From: Candidatus Kapaibacterium sp.
GTDB taxonomy: Bacteria > Bacteroidota > Ignavibacteria > Kapaibacteriales > HRBIN21
Assembly: GCA_025055465.1 (NCBI GenBank)
Contig: JANWXA010000019.1
Span: 1-7,424, forward strand
Direction of reading: 5' to 3'
DNA: 7,424 nt
Below the pieces are notes generated by a model. That model was not told the origin of the DNA. It searched no databases and saw only the letters and a list, made by a program, of their open reading frames with translations. Every line of letters begins with the position of its first letter. Positions within the stretch are counted from its first letter, which is position 1. Of this stretch, positions 1 to 6,029 are shown piece by piece. The position numbers and the translations under genes are program-made.

Positions 1-272
1 TTCTCGTGTTGTTGGTACCATGGCTGGGGTATATCGGGGCTGCTTGGGCAACCCTGGGAGCGTATAGCGTGGCGGCGCTGACCATGGTGCTTATGAGCTG
101 CAGGCTGTATCCTGTACCATATCCGTGGACTGCAGCAGCAGGCTCCTGGGGTATCGCAGTGGGTATGCTGATGCTGGGGATGCAGGCGGAAGCGTGGGGG
201 CGCGTGCTGTGGAGTTTGGTGGCATTGCTTTTCATAGGAAGTTGGTGGCGGTTGCGGGGTGCTTCTGTTTAG
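1..272 (+). CDS. 3' end of a polysaccharide/lipid flippase-like membrane protein (5' partial)
   Basis: This is an open frame running in from the left edge and ending in TAG at 270-272; only about the last 90 residues are present. The visible part is very hydrophobic and holds three likely membrane segments. It opens with the pattern VPWLGYIGAAWATLGAY, which resembles the late transmembrane region of Wzx/MATE-type oligosaccharide flippases (family consensus roughly 'iP.yGyiGAAwATl.sy'), followed by a short loop with YPVPY. Members of that family move lipid-linked glycans across the inner membrane. The assignment rests on this one motif and on hydrophobicity, so another multi-helix transporter is possible. 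The gene is separated by 46 bases from the downstream run and may be the last gene of an upstream operon. The GTG at base 6 is not credible as a true start, because the frame is open to the edge and the family is several hundred residues long. Confidence 0.6.
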   Translation, partial: LVLLVPWLGYIGAAWATLGAYSVAALTMVLMSCRLYPVPYPWTAAAGSWGIAVGMLMLGMQAEAWGRVLWSLVALLFIGSWWRLRGASV

Positions 273-318
273 CGGGTTTGGTGTAATTTCGGATGGATAA
301 GTAACCTTCGCAATTATC
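273..318 (+). other. 46-base intergenic gap, the only non-coding stretch in the window
   Basis: This gap lies between the flippase-like gene and the MauE/DoxX gene. It contains no recognisable Shine-Dalgarno sequence before the ATG at 319, no clear -35/-10 or sigma-54 -24/-12 pair, no terminator hairpin, and no room for an S-box or other methionine riboswitch. If the downstream run has its own promoter, it is either here and of a type I cannot recognise, or inside the upstream gene. Confidence 0.5.
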
Positions 319-774
319 ATGGCGGTCTATGTGCGGGAAGTTCTCGGGATCGCTCTTCGACTACTGATTGGGATGGTGTTCCTGGTGGCGGCAGCGGACA
401 AGCTAAGTAATCCGGAACTGTTTGCCCGTAATATTGCAAACTACCGGATTCTACCGACGGAACTGGTCAACATTCCAGCATTGGTCATACCGTGGCTGGA
501 AGTGTTGGTGGGCTTGATGCTGATAGTGGGTCTACGTGTCCGGGCAGCGGCAACCGTGGCAGTAGGGCTGCTGCTGGTCTTTACACTGGCTCTGATTTCG
601 GCGCTGGTGCGCGGCCTGGACATTCACTGTGGTTGTTTTTCACAGACAGCAGCAGAGCGAATCGGCTGGGAGCGAGTGGTACAGGATATAGCTCTGCTGG
701 TTGGCGCTTTCCTTTTAGCTCTGTGGACACCACATCGTTGGGGCGTGGAGGAGTATTTGCAACGGGAGTCATGA
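319..774 (+). CDS. MauE/DoxX-family redox-associated integral membrane protein
   Basis: This 151-residue inner-membrane protein has four predicted helices at about residues 8-27, 52-71, 76-97 and 120-136. The first helix ends in AADKLSNPELF, followed by IANYRILP, matching the MauE/DoxX pattern of a Lys-Leu after helix 1 and an 'i..Y.llP' stretch before helix 2. A His-Cys-Gly-Cys-Phe motif (residues 103-107) lies between helices 3 and 4. Such CxC motifs occur in family members thought to handle thiol/disulfide or quinone-linked redox chemistry, but the exact substrate is unknown. ATG 319 is the only reasonable start, because an in-frame TAA lies at 298-300. There is no visible Shine-Dalgarno. 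The stop codon overlaps the ATG of the next gene (ATGA at 771-774), so translation is probably coupled. The family call is fairly firm; the physiological role is open. Confidence 0.8.
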   Translation: MAVYVREVLGIALRLLIGMVFLVAAADKLSNPELFARNIANYRILPTELVNIPALVIPWLEVLVGLMLIVGLRVRAAATVAVGLLLVFTLALISALVRGLDIHCGCFSQTAAERIGWERVVQDIALLVGAFLLALWTPHRWGVEEYLQRES

Positions 775-2627
775 AGCTGCCTTTTGTGGAGCGGCTCCGA
801 TACGGGGTCATCGTGAGCGACGGCCCGGTAGAGGCGGAGCTGTGGCGACGTGGCTTGCGCGAGTTTCCGCCAGAGCTGTATAATCTCAGGCAGCCAGCAG
901 TTGTAGAGGAAATCCACCGGGCATTTGTGGAGGTGGGGGCGGAAATAGTACAAACGAACACTCTTCGGGCTAACCGTATTGCTCTGGAGCGCTATGGGTT
1001 AGCGGATAAGGTCTACGAACTCAACCGTACGGGGATTTGGTTAGCGCGCTGTGCTGCGCTTCACCGGGCATACGCTGCCGGAGTAGTGGGGCCAACGGGA
1101 AAGTTCCTGGCTCCTCTGGGGAATGTTAGGCCTGAGGAGGCGCGGAGGGCTTTTGTAGAGCAGATTGTAGCGCTTGTAGACGGTGGTGCCGAACTGCTTA
1201 TCCTGAAGGGCTTTATTGAGCTGCAAGAGTTAGAGCTGGCAATCGAGGCGGCACAGTCGGTCAATCCGCGGCTTCCAGTTATAGCACTGAAAGCTTTCCC
1301 CGAAGATGGGACGGTTCTGGCAGGCTCTTTTCCCAGCCGAGTTGCGAGCCACCTGGGGCGTTTTCCCGTGGTAGCCATTGGGGCAGGGGGAACGGTTGGC
1401 CCCCAGCGTATGCTGGGCATTGCTCGTTCGCTGGTTGCCTCAGCACGACAGCCAGTGTGTGCCTTGCCCGACGTTAGCGTCCCGCGCGTGGTAGGGGATA
1501 TCCGCTTCTACGAGCCGGAGCCTGACTATTTGGCACGGGTTGCCCGGGAGTTAGTCGCTCTCGGCATACGCATAGTTGGAGTTGACGGAGGAGCAACGGT
1601 CGAATGCGTGTGCGCAATTGCTGAAGCGGTTCGTCAGGTACCCTTACCGGGTTCAGCTCCTCATCCCGGCGCTTCGGTACCTTCCCAGGATATCCTCCCT
1701 GTCGAAGTACCTGCACCAACGACCTTCGCACAGAAATTAGGGCGCAAGTTCGTGCTGACGGTGGAGCTGGACGTGCCGCGTGGACTGGACATAGGTTCTG
1801 TACTCGAAGGCGCCCGGTTCCTCCAGCGATACGGTGTTGACGCAATCAACATCTCCGATGGTGCTCGGGCGCGACTGCGCATGAGCTCGATTGCGCTTGC
1901 GCACCTTGTACAGAGCCAAACAGGTGTGGACTGTATCACTCACCTTGCTTGCCGGGACCGCAACGTCATAGCGCTTCAGTCCGAGCTTCTGGGGGCTCAT
2001 GCACTGGGGGTGCGGAATATCTTGGCGGTTACCGGCGATCCTCCGCATATTGGCGATTATCCATACGCCACGGCTGTCTTTGATGTAGATTCTGTCGGGC
2101 TAATCCGGATTTTGCGCTCTCTCAATGAAGGGCGGGATGCCATGGGTAATCCGCTGGGACAAGCAGCTAACTTCTGCATCGCTTGTGCCTGTAATCCTGC
2201 GGCGGAAGATTGGAGTAAGGAGTTGGAGCGATTGGAACGCAAGGTTGCGGAAGGAGCCCAGGTTATTTTTACGCAGCCCCTATTCGACCCAGAGCTCTGG
2301 GAACGTTTCCGGCAGGCAACGGCGCGACTATCGGTGCGTGTCCTTGTTGGTGTTCTCCCTTTGCGGAGCTTGCGACATGCAGAGTTTCTTCACTACGAAG
2401 TGCCTGGGATTGTGATTCCTCGCTGGGTCCGGCAGCGAATGGCCCGGGTATCCAATTCTGAAGCAGCTTTGCGTGAGGGGATCACCATTGCGGTGGAGTT
2501 CCTTCGCGCTATTCGTCAAAGTGCTGACGGTATCTACCTTATGCCACCCTTCCGACGGTATGACGTTGTTGTGGAGATCCTGCGTCAATTAGAGTTGCTC
2601 CCGGCACAGCCAGTGCTCAGTTCATGA
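771..2627 (+). CDS. Homocysteine S-methyltransferase-like domain fused to 5,10-methylenetetrahydrofolate reductase (YitJ-type)
   Basis: This 618-residue protein has the length and domain order of bifunctional HMT/MTHFR proteins such as Bacillus YitJ. Residues about 10-285 form the homocysteine methyltransferase barrel, seen from VQTNTLRAN, GVVGPTGKF and the overall register. A Pro/Val-rich linker follows to about 320. Residues about 322-610 form the MTHFR (MetF) barrel, which reduces methylene-THF to methyl-THF with FAD. The MTHFR half looks intact: Glu332 in FVLTVELDVPRG, THLACRDRN (390-398), TGDPP (421-425), TQPLFD (501-506) and GIYLMPPF (587-594). The methyltransferase half is eroded. The first zinc-Cys motif (family 'GLNC') reads IGAGG, with Gly207 at the Cys. 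The second ('GGCCGT') reads GVDGGAT, with Asp272-Gly273 at the Cys pair. 'DGAMGT' reads DGPVEA, and 'LLET' reads LILK, with Lys146 replacing Glu. So the protein is probably a working MTHFR carrying a non-canonical barrel. ATG 771 is chosen because it gives the family N-terminus and overlaps the upstream stop. The next gene starts inside its stop. Confidence 0.88.
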   Translation: MKLPFVERLRYGVIVSDGPVEAELWRRGLREFPPELYNLRQPAVVEEIHRAFVEVGAEIVQTNTLRANRIALERYGLADKVYELNRTGIWLARCAALHRAYAAGVVGPTGKFLAPLGNVRPEEARRAFVEQIVALVDGGAELLILKGFIELQELELAIEAAQSVNPRLPVIALKAFPEDGTVLAGSFPSRVASHLGRFPVVAIGAGGTVGPQRMLGIARSLVASARQPVCALPDVSVPRVVGDIRFYEPEPDYLARVARELVALGIRIVGVDGGATVECVCAIAEAVRQVPLPGSAPHPGASVPSQDILPVEVPAPTTFAQKLGRKFVLTVELDVPRGLDIGSVLEGARFLQRYGVDAINISDGARARLRMSSIALAHLVQSQTGVDCITHLACRDRNVIALQSELLGAHALGVRNILAVTGDPPHIGDYPYATAVFDVDSVGLIRILRSLNEGRDAMGNPLGQAANFCIACACNPAAEDWSKELERLERKVAEGAQVIFTQPLFDPELWERFRQATARLSVRVLVGVLPLRSLRHAEFLHYEVPGIVIPRWVRQRMARVSNSEAALREGITIAVEFLRAIRQSADGIYLMPPFRRYDVVVEILRQLELLPAQPVLSS

Positions 2628-3241
2628 GGGTAGGGTCGGTTATTGTGCTCTGCGGTGTCCTCGCGGGCTGTGGTCTCGTGGCGGCGCCATTCTTCGTGGA
2701 GCTGGTGCTGACGTCGGAAGGATTTGTAGCCGAGCAAAGGGAAGGTGACGCTCGTGTAGAGGTCCGTTTTCTGGGAGAACCTCCCCGTTGGAAACGGACA
2801 GCTGGAGGAGATATTCAGCTTTCCTCTGAAACCGTCATGGCGTTACGGATACCAGCGTTAACAATGTTCCGGGCACTCCTACAGGTGCGTTCTACTGGGG
2901 GCTATCGGCTCTTTCTGAGGACGACGCCTCGGGAGTGGCAGCAAAGGCAGGGCGCGCCAATGGAGCTCACTGTGTCGTCGGGGCTGGTGCTCGTGCGGAC
3001 GGCCTCTTGGTCGGATACGCTGGAGGCACCGGGCGAAGGAAGCCATAGGTGGGAGCTGACTCAGTTAGAACACGGCGTCTGGCTGCGCTTGGAGTGTTTG
3101 CCTCGACGTTGGCTCCCCCTGCGTGAGCCAATGACCGAGTGGCTGCTTCTACAACCGCTTCCCGGCACCATCCTGACGCTGGAGGGTGTCTCTATCCGCG
3201 AAGCCGTCTCGCTTGTCCAGCATGCGGGTGTGAACAAATAA
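2624..3241 (+). CDS. Putative lipoprotein of unknown function, probably beta-rich
   Basis: I do not recognise this 205-residue protein. It begins with a short hydrophobic stretch ending in Leu-Ala-Gly-Cys (residues 13-16), a good lipobox, so Cys16 is the likely lipidated residue. A second hydrophobic stretch follows at once (to about residue 30), so a plain membrane anchor is an alternative. The rest alternates short hydrophobic and polar runs with many Arg, Thr and Trp residues and few Lys, suggesting a beta-sandwich-like envelope domain; this fold guess is inference. The ATG overlaps the stop of the HMT/MTHFR gene (ATGA 2624-2627), and its TAA overlaps the kmo ATG (3239-3243). It is therefore embedded in the operon and probably made together with both enzymes. 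Coding status is supported by the two overlaps, the clean signal sequence and neighbour-like codon use. Confidence 0.65.
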   Translation: MRVGSVIVLCGVLAGCGLVAAPFFVELVLTSEGFVAEQREGDARVEVRFLGEPPRWKRTAGGDIQLSSETVMALRIPALTMFRALLQVRSTGGYRLFLRTTPREWQQRQGAPMELTVSSGLVLVRTASWSDTLEAPGEGSHRWELTQLEHGVWLRLECLPRRWLPLREPMTEWLLLQPLPGTILTLEGVSIREAVSLVQHAGVNK

Positions 3242-4629
3242 TGCTTCGACGCTCGGTCATTGTCGTTGGTGCCGGTCTGGTTGGAGCTTTATGGGCACGC
3301 CTGCTGGCGCAGCGAGGACATCGTGTGACCTTGATAGAGCGTCGCCCCGATCTGCGGTGCACGGATATCCCTGGTGGGCGCTCTATTAATTTGGCCGTTT
3401 CTGACCGGGGTTGGCGTGGGCTGCGGCTGGCAGGGCTGGAGGAGCGGGTCCGTCCCTTCGCTCTTCCTATGGAGGGGCGAATGATTCATGACCGCGCGGC
3501 TACAACCCATTTTCAGCCATATGGCAAACCCGGACAGGCGATCTACTCTTTCCACCGTCGCCGCCTCAATGAGTTGCTCCTTACTGCTGTGCAGGAATGT
3601 CCGAACACGCAGCTTCTCTTTGAACATCGTTGCATTGACGTGGATTTAGATGTGCCTGCTGTTATTGTGGAAACCCCTGCGGGCGAACTGCGTCGGCTGG
3701 ATGCGGAAGCTGTTTTCGGCGTTGATGGAGCTTACTCAGCAGTGCGGTCGCGGCTGCAGCACCTGGAAGGCTTCAGTTATTGTCAGGAATACTTGGACTA
3801 TGGCTACAAGGAGCTGACACTCCCACCCACGGCAGGGGGTGTGTGGGCGCTGGAGCCGAGGGCCCTACACATCTGGCCACGACGTTCTTTCATGCTCATC
3901 GCGCTGCCCAATCCTGATCGAAGCTTTACCTGCACGCTTTTCTTCCCTCTGGAAGGGGAGCTCTCCTTCGCCGCCTTGCGCACAGAGGCTGATGTACGCG
4001 CCTTCTTCCAGAGCGAGTTTCCCGATGTTGTTCCTTTAATGCCGCGGCTGACTGAGGAGTTCTTCTCCAATCCCACGGGAAGTTTGCTGACGATTCGCTG
4101 TTTTCCCTGGAGCTACGACGGAAAAGTTCTGCTCCTGGGAGATGCTGCTCACGCTATCGTGCCCTTTTACGGCCAAGGGATGAATGCTGGCTTCGAGGAC
4201 TGCGTCCTCTTGTTGGATTTCTTACAGCACTATCCCGATGACTGGGCTACGGCGTTCCGTGCGTTTGAGCGCTTTCGCAAACCTCATGCAGACGCTATCG
4301 CCCAGTTGGCGCTGGAGAACTTTGTGGAGATGCGGGACAAAGTTGCGGACCCGCGCTTCCTATTGCGCAAAAGGCTGGAGCAGTACCTTGCCGACCACTA
4401 TCCTGACCGCTTTATTCCGCTGTACACAATGGTGACCTTTAGCCATATTCCCTATGCTGAGGCATTACGCCGTGGGCAGATACAAGACCGGATCCTGGAT
4501 ACCCTCATGACCCAAACGGAGACGGAGACAGATTGGGAAAATCCACGTTTACAGCAACTGATGGTGGAGCTGGTGGTGGAACTGGAGCCCTACAACCTAA
4601 ACTCCTTATCTGGGGCGGCTCCGGAGTGA
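3241..4629 (+). CDS. kmo: Kynurenine 3-monooxygenase
   Basis: This 462-residue FAD- and NADPH-dependent hydroxylase converts L-kynurenine to 3-hydroxykynurenine in tryptophan breakdown, on the route to quinolinate and NAD. The N-terminal Rossmann motif is GAGLVG (10-15), with Glu33 at the end of the second strand for the FAD ribose. GGRSINLAVS (45-54) is a KMO signature. The second FAD motif is GDAAHAIVPFYGQGMNAGFEDC, starting at 300. Arg80 and Tyr94 (in EGRMIHD and QPYGK) have the spacing of the kynurenine-binding Arg84/Tyr98 of the Pseudomonas fluorescens enzyme. Asn360 and Tyr395 (in FIPLYTMVTF) fit its Asn369/Tyr404; the residue numbers of that enzyme are from memory. The length is normal for bacterial KMO. 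The start at 3241 puts the Rossmann strand at residues 5-10 and overlaps the previous TAA. The 3' end overlaps the convergent lipoprotein gene by 24 bases. No other kynurenine-pathway gene is in the window. Confidence 0.95.
   Translation: MLRRSVIVVGAGLVGALWARLLAQRGHRVTLIERRPDLRCTDIPGGRSINLAVSDRGWRGLRLAGLEERVRPFALPMEGRMIHDRAATTHFQPYGKPGQAIYSFHRRRLNELLLTAVQECPNTQLLFEHRCIDVDLDVPAVIVETPAGELRRLDAEAVFGVDGAYSAVRSRLQHLEGFSYCQEYLDYGYKELTLPPTAGGVWALEPRALHIWPRRSFMLIALPNPDRSFTCTLFFPLEGELSFAALRTEADVRAFFQSEFPDVVPLMPRLTEEFFSNPTGSLLTIRCFPWSYDGKVLLLGDAAHAIVPFYGQGMNAGFEDCVLLLDFLQHYPDDWATAFRAFERFRKPHADAIAQLALENFVEMRDKVADPRFLLRKRLEQYLADHYPDRFIPLYTMVTFSHIPYAEALRRGQIQDRILDTLMTQTETETDWENPRLQQLMVELVVELEPYNLNSLSGAAPE
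4606..4629. other. Tail-to-tail overlap of two convergent operons
   Basis: The last codons and TGA (4627-4629) of kmo on the plus strand overlap the last codons and TAA (4608-4606) of the small lipoprotein gene on the minus strand. There is no intergenic terminator and no hairpin followed by a T run on either strand nearby. Transcripts from the two operons are therefore expected to run into each other's coding region, giving antisense 3' ends unless Rho or another mechanism stops them. Confidence 0.8.
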
Positions 4630-4920
4630 ATCCATCAGCATATGCTGGGCGCGAGCAGCGGCGGAGTCAAACAATCGGCGGAGATGTGCCGGCTCACGGG
4701 CACGATGGAGAAACTGTCTACGGAACTCCTCTTCGTCAGTATAGCCATAGTGGCGGAGGATGGCTCGGACACGGGCATTCCCCTGCGTGGTGTCCGGATA
4801 AAGTTCCCGGGCGACAAGGATTTCTGCATACGCTTGCACGAAACGCTCCTCTTCGGGCCCCCAGTCTGGTTGGCAACCCACGAGAACAAGGAGAAAGAGT
4901 AGGGCTGTTTGCCGTCTCAT
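4606..4920 (-). CDS. Small lipoprotein, DUF4296-like
   Basis: This 104-residue protein starts MRRQTALLFLLVLVGC, a textbook lipoprotein signal: two Arg, a hydrophobic core, and the lipobox Leu-Val-Gly-Cys with Cys16. The mature part is helical and charged. It has a FVQAYAEILVARELYP segment, then ILRHYGYTDEEEFRRQF and a terminal helix. This follows the pattern of DUF4296 proteins of Bacteroidota (an 'iL.dlhlae' helix, then a '.kyGyt.eeFd..l.yy' helix, then a final helix). The function of that family is unknown. The family match is by eye and not certain. A longer frame reaches back to 5004, but the ATG at 4920 is chosen because it gives the signal peptide and overlaps the pyrD stop (ATGA read on the minus strand, 4920-4917). 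It is the last gene of the rpoN-pyrD operon, and its 3' end overlaps kmo. Confidence 0.75.
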   Translation of the reverse strand: MRRQTALLFLLVLVGCQPDWGPEEERFVQAYAEILVARELYPDTTQGNARVRAILRHYGYTDEEEFRRQFLHRAREPAHLRRLFDSAAARAQHMLMDSLRSRPR

Positions 4921-6029
4921 GGGACAGCTTCCAGAGCCGTGTACATCCACCGATACACAGCGTCTCCATGCTGGAGGAAGGCATGGATGTAACCCGTGTA
5001 CCACTGCGCTAAGGAGGCTCCGTCGGCGAGGGCACTGACAAGCTCATTTGGTGTTACGATGCCCCCAACGGCGAGGATATGGAACTCCTGTTGGGGAGAC
5101 CGCCGAGCGAGCCACTGGGTGGCTATACGTACCAGCTGGCGTCGACGTTCAGCGAGGGGAGTCCCGCTGATGCCACCGCCAATCCGCTGCCAGAAGAGGG
5201 AGTAAGCCTGCCGTTCTGGGGTGACAATCATGGTCTGCAGTGTTTCATAGGCCGTGGACGTGTTGCCAATGGTGAGTCCATCGTAGCCGAGGTGCACCAG
5301 GAGTTCCAGCAAGGGGGGCATAAGCTCGACAGGGGTGTCGACGGAGATTTTGACTGCAACCGGTACCCTCCGTTGGCGACGGGCGAGAAAGCGTTCGGCC
5401 AACCATGTTAACCGGAATTCCAAGGCATGCCAGCCCGGCTCGTGTGGTACGTTAGGGCAACTCTCATTGAGCTCTAAGAAATCCACCCCAGCGGCAACAT
5501 ACAGATGAATGCCCTCCAGCAGTCGTGGCAAAGCTTCTTCTGGTGCCAACTCAGGATCGTAGGCGACGCTGGCGCCGATGGGAAAGTCGGGGTAGCGGGG
5601 GAACTGTGCTATTCTGTGGGCCACAACCCGATGCCCTGGGTTCGGAAGCCCCAGGGCATTGAGGGCTGCCTGAGAATGGGGATAACTCGCGAAAGGTTGC
5701 CGGACGCCGTATCGAGAGAGTCCACGGCGGGGCAAGCTTGTTGTCGTTCCTACAAGGTAGGCTCCGGCACCCTGATGATACGCCAATGAATAACCCTCAG
5801 CATTCTTGAACATACCAGCGGCGTTAAAGAGTGGGGAGCGAAAGCGTAGCCCCCAACAAGAGCGCTGGAGTGAGGGCGGGGGAAAAAAAGAGGCCTCCGG
5901 TGTGTGCCGTGCCAAAGCTTTCCATAAAATGCGTCGCCCAATGCTGGAGAGAATCAAGGACAGGGGGAAGGGAAGGGAGTGGAGAGGGAGATGATGTGCC
6001 CACCGCAGCAGGCGCTGAGGGAGATTCAT
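4917..6029 (-). CDS. pyrD: Dihydroorotate dehydrogenase, class-2-like with a class-1-like active-site Cys
   Basis: This FMN enzyme oxidises dihydroorotate to orotate in pyrimidine synthesis. At 370 residues, with an N-terminal extension of about 60 residues before the barrel (amphipathic, Leu/Pro/Arg-rich), it resembles the membrane-associated, quinone-using class 2. Barrel motifs are FNAAGMFKNAEG (68-79), GTTTSLPRRG (94-103), NALGLPN (124-130), LNESCPNVP (187-195), VKIS with Lys227, GNTST (255-259), GGISGTPL (285-292), AVGGI (320-324) and QWYTG (342-346). The expected class 2 catalytic motif is 'NiSSPN' with Ser; here Cys191 occupies that place, as in class 1 'NLSCPN'. So the electron acceptor (quinone, NAD or fumarate) cannot be fixed from sequence. 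An ATG at 6050 is also in frame, but the one at 6029 is preferred because it overlaps the rpoN stop in the ATGA arrangement seen throughout the window. Lysine is almost absent (3 Lys against about 31 Arg). Confidence 0.88.
   Translation of the reverse strand: MNLPQRLLRWAHHLPLHSLPFPLSLILSSIGRRILWKALARHTPEASFFPPPSLQRSCWGLRFRSPLFNAAGMFKNAEGYSLAYHQGAGAYLVGTTTSLPRRGLSRYGVRQPFASYPHSQAALNALGLPNPGHRVVAHRIAQFPRYPDFPIGASVAYDPELAPEEALPRLLEGIHLYVAAGVDFLELNESCPNVPHEPGWHALEFRLTWLAERFLARRQRRVPVAVKISVDTPVELMPPLLELLVHLGYDGLTIGNTSTAYETLQTMIVTPERQAYSLFWQRIGGGISGTPLAERRRQLVRIATQWLARRSPQQEFHILAVGGIVTPNELVSALADGASLAQWYTGYIHAFLQHGDAVYRWMYTALEAVP

Noticed and set aside
273..318. S-box (SAM) riboswitch ahead of the YitJ-like operon
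   Set aside because: The gap is 46 bases, much shorter than an S-box, and shows no such stem pattern.
492..770. Extended N-terminus upstream of the HMT/MTHFR ATG
   Set aside because: These 93 residues are out of frame over the MauE/DoxX gene, are Gly/Ser/Arg-rich and have no family match. The ATG at 771 gives the expected domain start.
1531..1543. Possible sigma-54 promoter (TGGCAC followed by TTGC), of interest because rpoN is in the window
   Set aside because: The GG and GC elements are 8 bases apart instead of 10, and the site lies inside the HMT/MTHFR gene with no gene start downstream.
4636..4647. Perfect 12-base palindrome CAGCATATGCTG near the convergent gene ends
   Set aside because: It lies inside the small lipoprotein coding region, has no loop and no T run, and no second copy is seen, so it is neither a terminator nor a supported operator site.
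4921..5004. Longer start for the small lipoprotein
   Set aside because: It would place 28 residues antisense-frame over pyrD ahead of a clean lipoprotein signal peptide that starts at the ATG at 4920.
5877..5895. Run reading T7 then C5 on the pyrD coding strand, a possible slippage or frameshift site
   Set aside because: The pyrD frame is continuous through it (SFFPPPS) and the alternative frame soon stops without a recognisable domain. It is also within ordinary sequencing-error risk, so no recoding is supported.
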